This document shows positions 7,221-16,212 of a DNA stretch of 64,000 bases, piece by piece. Origin of the DNA: Bdellovibrio sp. GT3. Lineage in GTDB: Bacteria > Bdellovibrionota > Bdellovibrionia > Bdellovibrionales > Bdellovibrionaceae. The stretch's first letter is position 1. Every line of letters begins with the position of its first letter. Both the position numbers and the translations under genes were made by a program. Under the pieces are notes generated by a model. That model ran no database searches, had not been told where the DNA came from, and saw nothing but the letters and a program-made list of their open reading frames with translations. The stretch is taken from positions 342,001-406,000 of the forward strand of contig NZ_JBBNAD010000005.1 in assembly GCF_037996765.1 (NCBI RefSeq). Direction: 5' to 3'.

Positions 7221-8486
7221 TTATTCAACAGATGGCAAGTCTTCACCGATGCCATCATCGTAACCGCCATCGTAACCGCCATCGAAACCACCGTCGTCAT
7301 TTTGACCTTGGTAGTCGTTAAGATCGATTACTGGTTTGATACGTCTCATGAACGTGATCGCAAATGCATCTTGCTTAAACGTCGCAAGCTTTCTCATTTT
7401 AAATACGATACGCAATTGACCCAAACCATTGTTAGCTGTCAAACGAGCTTCGCCAATCATGTTTTGGTAGCTCAATTTACCAGAGCTTGTCAGACCATCT
7501 TCATCCGCATTTGGATCTGTTTTCAATGGCTTCAATACGATGTTCGTGGAGTTGCCAGATTGTGGCGCAACCAACGGACCCGCGAAAGCCAAAAGTTGAT
7601 TCGAGCGAGTTGTAATAGTCACTGTGAAACCAGAACGACCGTTAACAACTTCCCAAGTATTCATAAACGCAGTTTTAACGCTGTTTGAAGACTGGTTGTA
7701 TTCCTTGGAGTTTTTCGCCAAGTCACGCATTACGTCGTATTCTGGATTGCCATTTTTAGACAACGGCATTTTGAAGTGAAGGTCTGCGATGGATTGACGG
7801 AAAACGATATCAAACTTGCTTGCAGAACCCGCGTAACCCAACTCCGCTTTTACCAAAGTCGTTTCGCATTTACCGTCCAAATCAAGGCACTGAAGAGTAC
7901 CATGAGAAGGAAGTGAACCTGTCGTCTTAGTTCCGTTGCCAGCACGTGCTGACTGAAGCTTGATGATATCGTTGTTTTCTTCCAAAGAAGAGTTACCAAC
8001 AAAGTTGTAAACTTTCGGGAAACCATTTTCCTGAACTTTCAATGTCACAACAGATTGATCAGATACACTGTCAAACTTCAATTTAGCTTCAGTAATAGAA
8101 GATGCATTGCCAACATAATCACGTTTCAAACCGCGAATTACATCCAACGTATCGTCTGTAGAAGAGGACGTATAAAGAAGACCTTCGCTAGATACAGCAC
8201 CGGTCACACGTTTACCGTATTTGTTGCTGTCAACATTAGCCGGCTGAGCCGTCTCGTAGTTAGGACCCACGATAACGCCGTCAGAGTTCATCACACCGTC
8301 AGCCACTGGAGCTGTCGGATTAACATTTGTGCCAGCTCCTTCAAGAACCGGAAGATCAGATTCATCCAAGGTGGATTGAGTTTCAGGTGGTGGGGCACCA
8401 ACACCTGCAGTTTTATCTTTGCTGCAGGCAGCAAGACCTAGTGTTGCGACCAAAGCCGCAGTAATCAGAGAATGTTTTTGCAACAT
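7221..8486 (-). CDS. Lipoprotein of unknown function with Asp/Gly-repeat C terminus
   Basis: 421 residues from ATG 8486, chosen for the GGAGG site upstream and for the lipoprotein signal MLQKHSLITAALVATLGLAAC (lipobox LAAC). After a low-complexity linker, the body (about residues 60-390) is beta-rich and contains two Cys (CLDLDGKCE). The chain ends in a Gly/Asp/Tyr repeat (DGGFDGGYDGGYDDG), encoded by near-identical tandem triplets around 7256-7300. I do not recognise a family. It is probably anchored to a membrane facing the periplasm or the surface. The acidic tail could bind cations or interact with basic partners; this is inference. Confidence 0.8.
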   Translation of the reverse strand: MLQKHSLITAALVATLGLAACSKDKTAGVGAPPPETQSTLDESDLPVLEGAGTNVNPTAPVADGVMNSDGVIVGPNYETAQPANVDSNKYGKRVTGAVSSEGLLYTSSSTDDTLDVIRGLKRDYVGNASSITEAKLKFDSVSDQSVVTLKVQENGFPKVYNFVGNSSLEENNDIIKLQSARAGNGTKTTGSLPSHGTLQCLDLDGKCETTLVKAELGYAGSASKFDIVFRQSIADLHFKMPLSKNGNPEYDVMRDLAKNSKEYNQSSNSVKTAFMNTWEVVNGRSGFTVTITTRSNQLLAFAGPLVAPQSGNSTNIVLKPLKTDPNADEDGLTSSGKLSYQNMIGEARLTANNGLGQLRIVFKMRKLATFKQDAFAITFMRRIKPVIDLNDYQGQNDDGGFDGGYDGGYDDGIGEDLPSVE

Positions 8487-8623
8487 TGAAAACCTCCAAG
8501 TTTTTTCAGTCACGAGTTTTGATAGTCCCAGCAATAGCAAGGCTCAGGCCAAGTATTGTCACTGCTGAACATGCTTGTATTGCAATACAGACCTATCCTA
8601 TGATGCCTTAGAGAAGGAATTAC

Positions 8624-9313
8624 ATGGCTGCTTACAATTTGAACGCCCTATTGAATGATAAGAGGAAATTTCGACACCACCTCCTGCTGGTCACAGTTTT
8701 GGCCCTGGCTTTGGCGGGTTCCGTGGCAGTCCTATTTGACCAGTCTGTGGCTCTATATTTCAATACTCCAGAAATGCACCAATTCATCAGACCGCTAGCC
8801 CGCGAGGTCACCAATATTGGGCTTTCTGAGCATTATTTTACTATCTGTATCCTGACCTGGATTTTTTGCGCCTATGTGGCGCCCCGATTCGCCAAACTCA
8901 AAAAGTATTCAGCATCTGTTGATTACTTCCGTCGTTGGGGTCTGAATTTTCTTGTGGCCTTGTTAGTCAGTGGCGCGATGACTCACGTCGTGAAATTCCT
9001 GGTGGGTCGCCAACGCCCTCACAAAAGCCCCTCTTTTGATCCCTTTGTTTTCGACCACATCACCACTCATTGGCACTGGCATTCATTTTCCTCAGGGCAC
9101 TCGCAAGTGATGTTTACGACGGCCACAATGTTCTGTATCGCATTTCCCAAGTACAAATGGTTGTGGCTTGCAATTGCGGTGATGGCTTGTGCGACACGTG
9201 TGATTATCCAGGACCACTTTATCAGTGACACGATTTTTGGTGCTTGTGTGGGTTACGTTGGAACTTTGCTTGCACTTAAATGGATGCAAAGAAGCAAGAA
9301 CGCCCTTATCTAA
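8624..9313 (+). CDS. PAP2-family membrane phosphatase
   Basis: 229 residues with about five or six membrane segments. The three phosphatase motifs of the PAP2/acid phosphatase family are present: KFLVGRQRP (KX6RP), SFSSGH (PSGH variant) and TRVIIQDHFISD (SRX5HX3D variant with Thr for Ser). Members remove phosphate from lipid phosphates such as phosphatidic acid, undecaprenyl pyrophosphate or lipid A. The active site should face the periplasm; the substrate cannot be told. ATG 8624 follows GAGAAGGAATTAC. The neighbours are unrelated: a divergent lipoprotein gene upstream and a convergent gene downstream that overlaps its last 4 bases. Confidence 0.9.
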   Translation: MAAYNLNALLNDKRKFRHHLLLVTVLALALAGSVAVLFDQSVALYFNTPEMHQFIRPLAREVTNIGLSEHYFTICILTWIFCAYVAPRFAKLKKYSASVDYFRRWGLNFLVALLVSGAMTHVVKFLVGRQRPHKSPSFDPFVFDHITTHWHWHSFSSGHSQVMFTTATMFCIAFPKYKWLWLAIAVMACATRVIIQDHFISDTIFGACVGYVGTLLALKWMQRSKNALI

Positions 9314-10068
9314 GAACGTTCAGATAAAAAGTCAGTAAGGCCCTGGGATGATTTCAGGGTCTTTACGATGCGCGCATACTCAGGAATAAACGATTCCACC
9401 ACGCCCCAGAATTTCGGTGAATGATCCATGTGTTTTAAATGTGCCAACTCGTGCACGATCACATAGTCGATAATCTCCTCACCAAAAACCACCAGACGCC
9501 AGTTTAAATTGATCGCCTTTCTGGAAGAGCAACTCCCCCAGCGGGTTTTCTGTTCTCGGAATTTCAATTCCGAAGGATGAAGGTTCATCACTTCCGCCCA
9601 ATGACTTACCTTTTGCGACAGAAGCTTTACGGCTTCACGTTTATAAAAGTGTCTCAGCTCGGCAATGGCTTTCGGATGATGCTCTAAAGAGGAATTAGCC
9701 TCCCACTGAGCTTTCGGAATATGCAGGAATAACTGATCCTCACTGACCGATACAAAGGCTTTTTTGGAGAGTGTGATGACGACCTTCAGTTCGCGGTCGC
9801 GCCCCAGATAGGGAAACCTCTCCCCGGCTTTGATGGTTTTCTTTGGATAAAGATCCGCGATCGCTTCAAACTTAATAAAGTTCTTTTCAATCCATTCACG
9901 CTTTGTGGACAGAAAATCCAGGACGGTTTGCTTGGTGGTGATTTTGTTAGTCACCACTTTAATGGGACGATTGGGATACAGGTAAATCGACAGCGACCTG
10001 CGAAAAGGCTTACGGTGCAATTCCACCGCCCAGTTTGCAAAATCAAATAATTCCACCGACCCACTCAT
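9310..10068 (-). CDS. YgjP-like (DUF45/M48-type) zinc metallopeptidase
   Basis: 252 residues. The zinc signature HELAHLKHMDHSPKFW near residue 210 (HEXXH plus a downstream His) is the hallmark of the YgjP/WLM-like group, and the preceding REQKTRWGSCSSRKAINLNWRLV segment is equally typical. The protein is cytosolic with no signal peptide. Members are presumed peptidases, often found near type I restriction genes, but none is here. The start lies 3 bases from the start of the divergent srkA-like gene, so the two must share a compact promoter zone or be expressed from within each other. Confidence 0.9.
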   Translation of the reverse strand: MSGSVELFDFANWAVELHRKPFRRSLSIYLYPNRPIKVVTNKITTKQTVLDFLSTKREWIEKNFIKFEAIADLYPKKTIKAGERFPYLGRDRELKVVITLSKKAFVSVSEDQLFLHIPKAQWEANSSLEHHPKAIAELRHFYKREAVKLLSQKVSHWAEVMNLHPSELKFREQKTRWGSCSSRKAINLNWRLVVFGEEIIDYVIVHELAHLKHMDHSPKFWGVVESFIPEYARIVKTLKSSQGLTDFLSERS

Positions 10069-10071
10069 GCA

Positions 10072-11094
10072 ATGGAGAATGACTTAAGCCCCAAGAAGTG
10101 GCAATCTAAATCCATGGACAAGAATTCCTCTTTTTATAATTTAGATCCCGACAAAGTACTGCAAGCAGCGGATAATGCAGGCTTTTACCCAACCGGGGAA
10201 TTCACGCAACTGAACTCCTATGAGAACCGCGTCTTTGATATCAAATTGGAAGAACCAGTTGAGCCAAACTCACAAAGCAAGAACGTCATCGCCAAATTTT
10301 ACCGCCCCAATCGCTGGAGCAAAGAGGCGATTTTAGAAGAGCACGAGTTTCTGCTTTCCTTAAGAAATGAAGGCATTCCCGCTGTGGCACCTTTGTTTCA
10401 AGGACATGATTCCACGGTTTCTGAAGTTGACGGCATGTATGTTTCATTCTTCCCGAAAGTTTTGGGGCGCATGCCTCAGGAATTTTTAGGGGATGACTAC
10501 CGCAAAGTAGGCCGCCTGATGGCGCATGTTCATAATGTGGGTGCGCGCAAGAAAGCGCCACATCGTCCGACTTTGGATACAAGTTACTACGGCGGCTGGG
10601 ATACTTTGGACAATCTTCAGGACTGGGTCACGCCGGAATTACGCTCCCGCTATAATGTTGCTGCCGAAGACATTCTTTACGCCATCGACGATAACTTTGA
10701 CCCGTCAGAATTCATTCGTATTCACGGCGATTGCCACAAGGGGAATTTACTAAATAACGGCACACAGTTTTTCCTGGTGGATTTTGACGATTTCGTCAAT
10801 GGCCCGGTGGTGCAGGATTTCTGGATGTTGCTTTCAGGCGATCAGGATTCCTTCGGTGAAGAAAAAGATCTGATCATCTCTGGTTATGAGGAGCTTCGTG
10901 AATTCCCGGAGCATCAGTGGTCATGGATTCCAATGTTGCGTGGACTGCGAATCATCTCTTATGCCGGATGGATCGCCAAACGCTGGGAGGATCCAAGTTT
11001 CCCACGGTTGTTCCCTGAGTTTAACACCTACCGCTATTGGGCGGAGGAAGTTGAAGCGCTTGAGAAAATCGCGTGGTCCATTAATCCCGCCTAA
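10072..11094 (+). CDS. srkA: SrkA/YihE-type stress-response protein kinase
   Basis: 340 residues. It follows E. coli SrkA (RdoA) closely along its length: LNSYENRVFDI near the N terminus, KFYRPNRWSKEAILEEH with the ATP-binding Lys, RIHGDCHKGNLL (catalytic loop, Brenner motif) and LVDFDDFVNGPVVQDFWMLLSGD (metal-binding Asp). SrkA is a cytosolic Ser/Thr kinase that counters death signals under envelope and oxidative stress; the CpxR link in enterics may not apply here. A second ATG at 10114 (MDKNSS) would shorten it by 14 residues; no clear ribosome site favours either. Confidence 0.92.
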   Translation: MENDLSPKKWQSKSMDKNSSFYNLDPDKVLQAADNAGFYPTGEFTQLNSYENRVFDIKLEEPVEPNSQSKNVIAKFYRPNRWSKEAILEEHEFLLSLRNEGIPAVAPLFQGHDSTVSEVDGMYVSFFPKVLGRMPQEFLGDDYRKVGRLMAHVHNVGARKKAPHRPTLDTSYYGGWDTLDNLQDWVTPELRSRYNVAAEDILYAIDDNFDPSEFIRIHGDCHKGNLLNNGTQFFLVDFDDFVNGPVVQDFWMLLSGDQDSFGEEKDLIISGYEELREFPEHQWSWIPMLRGLRIISYAGWIAKRWEDPSFPRLFPEFNTYRYWAEEVEALEKIAWSINPA

Positions 11095-11160
11095 ATTTCG
11101 TTGACGGACCGTCCTTGGAAAGCAAAGCTTTTAATTAACAAGCTTCACCAAGGACGGACC

Positions 11161-11655
11161 ATGAAATTTCTTATTTCAGTATTGTTGCTGGGACTGACCC
11201 TGAATTTGACTGCCTGCAAAGTTGCAGAAGTTGAGGAAGAGGAACTTCCTCCAGACTCTCTCGTCAACCAAACAGACTACAGCTCCTGCAACACGGGTAG
11301 CAGCGGAACCAGAACTATCATTGGTTCTTGGCTATATCGCCAAGGCGTCGGTAACACCAGCTTTACAAAAACATTCACTTTTTCCCGCGAATACGTGCGC
11401 ATGACCAATGACTGCGTGTTTGACGGCATCCCGGTTCGCGCGACTTCCACGTCACGCGTAATGCTTGGCATAAACTCTGTGAGCTATTTGGATGCGGTAC
11501 TTAATGAAAACGCATTGCAAAGAGAGGACTACAAACTGGTTTGCCAGTCGAAAATTGACCTCGCTGACCTAAGCTATCGCTTCCAGGGCAACTGCCTTGT
11601 CCTTACAGGCCAAGACGGCAAAGGCTCTTTGACACTTATTCCGGCCACCAACTAG
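11161..11655 (+). CDS. Small lipoprotein of unknown function
   Basis: 164 residues from ATG 11161, with AAGGACGG upstream; the open frame from 11101 has no such site. The signal is MKFLISVLLLGLTLNLTAC (lipobox LTAC), followed by an acidic stretch (EVEEEELPPD) and a beta-rich domain with several Cys that could pair (SSCNTGSSG, NDCVFDG, LVCQS, GNCLVL). I do not recognise the family. It stands alone between srkA and icd. Confidence 0.8.
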   Translation: MKFLISVLLLGLTLNLTACKVAEVEEEELPPDSLVNQTDYSSCNTGSSGTRTIIGSWLYRQGVGNTSFTKTFTFSREYVRMTNDCVFDGIPVRATSTSRVMLGINSVSYLDAVLNENALQREDYKLVCQSKIDLADLSYRFQGNCLVLTGQDGKGSLTLIPATN

Positions 11656-11779
11656 TTCATTGCCGCCCCAGCATCAAAACCTGGGGCTCGCCGCAAAGCA
11701 GAACTTCCTCAATCCTTTGTCATGAGGTCCGCCCCTGATCTATATTTCTAGGGCTTATTAACCTATCAAAGGACAACTC

Positions 11780-13009
11780 ATGAAAAAAATCAAAGTTGCA
11801 AATCCCGTCGTTGAACTAGACGGCGACGAAATGACAAGAATCATCTGGAAATTCATCAAGGAACAATTGATCCTTCCTTACCTTGATATCGACATTAAGT
11901 ACTACGACTTGGGCATGGAACATCGTGATGCTACTAACGACCAAGTAACTGTTGACGCTGCTGAAGCGATCAAAAAATACAACGTTGGTATCAAATGCGC
12001 GACAATCACTCCTGACGAAGCTCGCGTTACTGAATTCAAATTGAAACAAATGTGGAAGTCACCAAACGGCACAATCCGTAACATCCTGGATGGTACTGTT
12101 TTCCGTGAACCAATCATCTGCAAAAACGTTCCACGCTTGGTTCCTAACTGGACAGCACCAATCTGTATCGGCCGTCACGCATTCGGCGACCAATACCGTG
12201 CAACAGATTTCGTGACTAAAGGTAAAGGTAAATTGACTGTTACTTTCCAACCTGAAAACGGTGGCGAAACGATCACTCACGAAGTTTATAACTTCAAAGG
12301 TGATGGCGTTGCTTTGACTATGTACAACACTGATGAATCCATCACTGGCTTTGCTCGTTCTTGCTTCAACCAAGCATTGACGAAAAAATGGCCTTTGTAC
12401 CTTTCCACTAAAAACACGATCCTGAAAAAGTACGATGGCCGTTTCAAAGACATCTTTGAAGACATCTACCAAAAAGAATTCAAAGCGAAGTTCGATGCAG
12501 CTGGCATCACTTACGAACATCGCCTGATCGACGACATGGTTGCTTCTGCTCTTAAATGGAATGGTAACTTCGTATGGGCTTGTAAGAACTACGATGGCGA
12601 CGTTCAATCAGACACAGTTGCACAAGGTTTCGGTTCTCTTGGTTTGATGACTTCAGTTCTTGTTACACCAGATGGTAAAACAATGGAATCTGAGGCAGCT
12701 CACGGAACTGTGACTCGTCACTACCGTCAGCACCAACAAGGTAAACCAACTTCTACAAATCCAATCGCTTCTATCTTTGCTTGGACTCGTGGTCTTGAGC
12801 ACCGTGGTAACTTGGATAACAACCCTGAGTTGGTTAAGTTCGCTCAAACTTTGGAAAAAGTTTGCGTAGCTACTGTTGAAGCGGGCCACATGACTAAGGA
12901 CCTTGCAGTTTGCATCTATGGCGACAAAGTTCCTGCAGACAAATACATGAACACCGAGCCGTTCTTGGCAAAACTTGATGAGAACTTGAAAAAAGCTCTT
13001 TCAATGTAA
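11780..13009 (+). CDS. icd: NADP-dependent isocitrate dehydrogenase (eukaryotic-type)
   Basis: 409 residues, the normal length for the homodimeric subfamily that includes mitochondrial and cytosolic IDP enzymes rather than E. coli Icd. Visible family blocks are [13 protein letters not shown] at the N terminus, [29 protein letters not shown] (substrate loop), [36 protein letters not shown] and [14 protein letters not shown]. It oxidises isocitrate to 2-oxoglutarate in the TCA cycle with NADPH formation. ATG 11780 follows AAAGGAC. It is a single gene with its own terminator and strongly codon-biased, suggesting high expression. Confidence 0.98.
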   Translation: MKKIKVANPVVELDGDEMTRIIWKFIKEQLILPYLDIDIKYYDLGMEHRDATNDQVTVDAAEAIKKYNVGIKCATITPDEARVTEFKLKQMWKSPNGTIRNILDGTVFREPIICKNVPRLVPNWTAPICIGRHAFGDQYRATDFVTKGKGKLTVTFQPENGGETITHEVYNFKGDGVALTMYNTDESITGFARSCFNQALTKKWPLYLSTKNTILKKYDGRFKDIFEDIYQKEFKAKFDAAGITYEHRLIDDMVASALKWNGNFVWACKNYDGDVQSDTVAQGFGSLGLMTSVLVTPDGKTMESEAAHGTVTRHYRQHQQGKPTSTNPIASIFAWTRGLEHRGNLDNNPELVKFAQTLEKVCVATVEAGHMTKDLAVCIYGDKVPADKYMNTEPFLAKLDENLKKALSM

Positions 13010-13040
13010 GCTGGTCTAATTCTTTAATAAGAATTCAAAA

Positions 13041-13069
13041 GCCCTGGGGAAACCCGGGGCTTTTTTTTT
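13041..13069 (+). terminator. Terminator of icd
   Basis: GCCCTGGG (13041-13048) and CCCGGGGC (13053-13060), with one T-G pair and loop GAAA, are followed by nine T. Confidence 0.92.
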
Positions 13070-13074
13070 GAGAT

Positions 13075-13503
13075 TTAGAAGGTAATCTTAATCGCATCAG
13101 CATTCTTTTTCGCAGGTCCGTGAAAGACGGCCTCGATATTGTTGCCATCCGGATCAATCACAAATGCGGCGTAATAACCTGGATGATAGGGGCGCTCCCC
13201 GGGTTTACCGTTATCTTTTCCACCCGACTTCAAAGCGACTTCATAGAATTTATCAACCATCGTGCGGTCTTTTGCCTGAAAGGCTAAATGCGTGCGGCCC
13301 GTTAGCTCCCCAGCTGCTGCCTGGCTGGATTTTGTGGAAATGAAAAGCTCATCGACCCAAATGAAATCCGGGCCTTCGCCGCCCAATGGAATTTGCAAAG
13401 TTTCAAAGAGCGGAAGATAGAACTTCTTCGTGGCCTCAAGATCACGAACAACCAGCTGAAGGTGATCGATCAAACGACCGCGATAAATCTCATTTGTTTC
13501 CAT
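13075..13503 (-). CDS. VOC-family (glyoxalase/bleomycin-resistance fold) protein
   Basis: 142 residues with the two beta-alpha-beta-beta-beta modules of the vicinal oxygen chelate fold. LIDHLQLVVRDLEATKKFY carries the first metal His, GRTHLAFQAKD the second, and YYAAFVIDPDGNNIEAVFHG the terminal Glu. Members include glyoxalases, dioxygenases and drug-binding proteins; the exact reaction is not readable. It may be the last gene of the transcript from the sugar operon, since it lies only 23 bases past the epimerase stop, but a unit of its own is equally possible. Confidence 0.87.
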   Translation of the reverse strand: METNEIYRGRLIDHLQLVVRDLEATKKFYLPLFETLQIPLGGEGPDFIWVDELFISTKSSQAAAGELTGRTHLAFQAKDRTMVDKFYEVALKSGGKDNGKPGERPYHPGYYAAFVIDPDGNNIEAVFHGPAKKNADAIKITF

Positions 13504-13526
13504 GATCTCTCCTTTGCTGGGGGCGA

Positions 13527-14456
13527 CTATTGGTTGGAATCCTCTTTGGACCTACCAAGGATGAAGAGTTTTTTTAGCTCTGCCAATCCCTGAGGTAGTG
13601 TCATTTCGCAGGAGAAACCGGTCATTTCGATTTTCTGATTTGATACAACATAGTCCCGCTTATCAGGGTCTTTCATGGATTCATTTGCGGTGATCTGCAA
13701 ATGAGGAACAACCTTCTGGATTTCGCTACATAGATCCAGCTTGGTCATGTTCGCAGAACTAAGTCCCACGTTAAAAATCTGCCCACGCATTTGATCCCAG
13801 TTATTAAGCGCATGAAGGTAAACCCGCGCGCCATCCAACACATGAAGAAAGTTTCTTCTGAAGTGTCCTTCAAAAAGATGGATCTCCCCGCTGTCCATAG
13901 CCTTCCACATAAAGTCATTCACCAAAAGATCATAGCGCATGCGGTAGCTGGCTCCGAACAAGGTCGCAAAGCGGAAGGAAAGAGAATTTTCCCTGGCTAG
14001 CACTTCCTGTTCAGTTTCAACTTTCAATTTTGCATAGTGCGAAAGCGGAGTCAGTGGACTGTTTTCATCGCAATAAGCTTCGCCACCCACACCGTATCCA
14101 CTGTTGGTCATCGGAAAAAGCACCATTTGATTCTTGGATAGCACCTTCAGTGAATCGACGATTGACTGATGATTGATGGCTCGGGCAAGTTCCGGATTTT
14201 TTTCACAAACAGGTGCCCCCGTCAGACAAGCCAAGGGAAGCAAGGCATCGCACTGTTTTAACCAGTCTTCGTAAGAATTGAGATCGCAGACATCCGCTTT
14301 ACGCAAATGAAGTTTCGGATTCTTGAAATGATTCTGAAGTACCTTTTGGTTGTATCTGAAATCATCCAAAGCAAAGACTTCGTGACCTGATGCCAGCATC
14401 AAGTCCACCAATTGAGTCCCTTTGTATCCGGCAGCCCCGGTAATCAGGATTTTCAT
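13527..14456 (-). CDS. NAD-dependent sugar epimerase/dehydratase (extended SDR)
   Basis: 309 residues. The N terminus MKILITGAAGYKGTQLVDLML carries the Rossmann GXXGXXG pattern. The catalytic set is present: NSGYG with the Ser/Thr position and YAKLK (YXXXK). It is last in the overlapping operon 18879-13527 and overlaps the transketolase C-terminal subunit gene by 4 bases (ATGA). In this context it probably epimerises or reduces a keto group on a nucleotide-activated deoxysugar made by the neighbouring dehydrase. The substrate is unknown. Confidence 0.88.
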   Translation of the reverse strand: MKILITGAAGYKGTQLVDLMLASGHEVFALDDFRYNQKVLQNHFKNPKLHLRKADVCDLNSYEDWLKQCDALLPLACLTGAPVCEKNPELARAINHQSIVDSLKVLSKNQMVLFPMTNSGYGVGGEAYCDENSPLTPLSHYAKLKVETEQEVLARENSLSFRFATLFGASYRMRYDLLVNDFMWKAMDSGEIHLFEGHFRRNFLHVLDGARVYLHALNNWDQMRGQIFNVGLSSANMTKLDLCSEIQKVVPHLQITANESMKDPDKRDYVVSNQKIEMTGFSCEMTLPQGLAELKKLFILGRSKEDSNQ

Positions 14457-15382
14457 GCCGTCACTGCAGATTCAAACAGTTCAGACACATCCAAACCCAG
14501 GTCTTTGCGCAGAACTTCCCTGCCGCCGTACTGGTAGGTGTATCCACCGTTCATATTCAACGCCATACGTTTTACTGAGCATTTTAAATCATGATCGACG
14601 ACGGTTTCAGCCACCAAGGTCCCCAGACCACCATTTTTAAAGTGCTCTTCTAGGCAGATTACATGAGTGAATGTTTTAAGTTCTTGAATAAGCTTTTCGT
14701 GTACGAAATCCAATCTGGCCACTTCGATCACATTAAGATCAGGATTCTTGCTGATGATCTCCGGGGATTTAGCCACCAGATTGCCTGTCACCAGAAGCGC
14801 CTTCTTGCTTGCGCCTTTGCTTAAGTATCTAAAGCCCTGGGCAAAATTCATTGCGGATTCACCTGCAACGTGCGCAAGTACCTCGCGATCCATGCGAATG
14901 TATCGCGGAGTTTTTGGATGATCCAAAACATACTTCGCGGCTAGCTCTGCATTTTCCGCACTGGAGATATTCAAGATCTCGATATTGGGGAAGGCACGCA
15001 TAACTGCCACATCTTCAATCCCATGATGAGTGGGGCCGGAGTCAGCATAACTGAATCCCCCGCCGACGGCGATGATCTGCACCGGCAACTTCATGATGGA
15101 CATTTGCACACGGATTTTTTCCAGACAGTTAATCGTGATAAAGGAGGCAATCGCAAACGCAAATGGCTTTTTGCCTTCCAAGGCCAATCCCGAAGCCACA
15201 AGAATCGCATTTTGTTCAGCAATGCCCACGTTGTAGAACTGCCCCGGCAGGTTGCGACGAATCAGGTCCAAAGCCGGCGCACCCATATCAGCAGAAATAA
15301 CCACGACGTCGCGATCGATTTTTCCGCGCTCATAGATTTCAGACAATAGAGCATCACGCTGGGAAAGTTCTGTGTGTGACAT
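14453..15382 (-). CDS. Transketolase-like protein, C-terminal subunit
   Basis: 309 residues covering the pyrimidine-binding and C-terminal domains of transketolase. Visible blocks are VVISADMGAPALDLIRR, QFYNVGIAEQNAILVASGLALEGKKPF (with the catalytic Glu in AEQN), SYADSGPTHHGIEDVAVMRAFPN and a C-terminal ketoacid-dehydrogenase-like fold (VIEVARLDFVHEKL). It needs the separately encoded N-terminal subunit just upstream, and the two genes overlap by one base (TAATG). Split transketolases of this kind occur in sugar or natural-product clusters as well as in central metabolism. Here the operon context favours two-carbon transfer to a nucleotide sugar; this is inference. Confidence 0.93.
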   Translation of the reverse strand: MSHTELSQRDALLSEIYERGKIDRDVVVISADMGAPALDLIRRNLPGQFYNVGIAEQNAILVASGLALEGKKPFAFAIASFITINCLEKIRVQMSIMKLPVQIIAVGGGFSYADSGPTHHGIEDVAVMRAFPNIEILNISSAENAELAAKYVLDHPKTPRYIRMDREVLAHVAGESAMNFAQGFRYLSKGASKKALLVTGNLVAKSPEIISKNPDLNVIEVARLDFVHEKLIQELKTFTHVICLEEHFKNGGLGTLVAETVVDHDLKCSVKRMALNMNGGYTYQYGGREVLRKDLGLDVSELFESAVTA

Positions 15383-16212
15383 TATCTGGATCCTTTCGCC
15401 AAATCCTTGCGGGCTTGGTTGATTTCCTGAGTTCCTTTTGGCGGAACACCATGCATGACCGGATTATGGGAAAGGGATGGAATACCGGCGCCTTTTGTAG
15501 TTTCTGCGATAATCACCGTGGGTTGTCGATATTTACGATTGCGAAGTCCTGACATGCTTTGCACCAGTGACTCAATGTCATGACCATTTACTGTGACTAC
15601 ATTAAAGCCAAAGGATTCAAACTTTTTATCCAAAGGCTCAAGTGCCAGCATATTTTCAGTGAAATCCGTGGTTGCCAAAAAATTCCTGTCCACAATCACG
15701 ACCAGATTGTTCAGCTGATTGTGAGCCGCAAACATCGCCGACTCCCAGATCGAACCCTCATACAATTCACCATCCCCCAACAGACAATAAACCATGTGCA
15801 GGTCCCGATTCATTTTTGCAGCCAATGCCACTCCGGCGGCCACGCCAAGTCCGTGCCCCAAGGCCCCCGTTGTCAGCTCGACGCCGGGAACACTGTTTTG
15901 CAAGTGAACACCGAAATGACCACCTTTTTGGGCAAAGCCATTTAGCCAGTCTTTGGGGAAAAATCCTTTTCTGGAAAGAATACTGTAAATAAGAGGACTG
16001 CATTGTCCTTTGCTGATGATCACGCGATCACGGCCCGGCCATTTCGGCTCTTCAGGCTTTACGTTCACCAGTCCACCAAAGTAGAGACTGATCAGCACTT
16101 CCACCGAAGACATTGAGGAAGTCACATGTCCCGTGCCGGCCTTAATACACATTTCCAAAACTTCGGTGCGCGTTTCGTGCGCAAGTTTGTTTAATTCTTC
16201 AACGTTCATCAT
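15382..16212 (-). CDS. Transketolase-like protein, N-terminal (thiamine diphosphate) subunit
   Basis: 276 residues. It carries the PP-domain of transketolase: GHVTSSMSSVEVLISLYFG, GHGLGVAAGVALAAKM and the ThDP/Mg signature GDGELYEGSIWESAMFAAHNQL...DRN. About half the length of a full transketolase, it is completed by the next gene. The start overlaps the stop of the dehydrase gene by 4 bases. With the upstream PMP-type dehydrase and downstream epimerase it probably forms a branched-sugar pathway rather than serving the pentose phosphate route. Confidence 0.93.
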   Translation of the reverse strand: MMNVEELNKLAHETRTEVLEMCIKAGTGHVTSSMSSVEVLISLYFGGLVNVKPEEPKWPGRDRVIISKGQCSPLIYSILSRKGFFPKDWLNGFAQKGGHFGVHLQNSVPGVELTTGALGHGLGVAAGVALAAKMNRDLHMVYCLLGDGELYEGSIWESAMFAAHNQLNNLVVIVDRNFLATTDFTENMLALEPLDKKFESFGFNVVTVNGHDIESLVQSMSGLRNRKYRQPTVIIAETTKGAGIPSLSHNPVMHGVPPKGTQEINQARKDLAKGSR

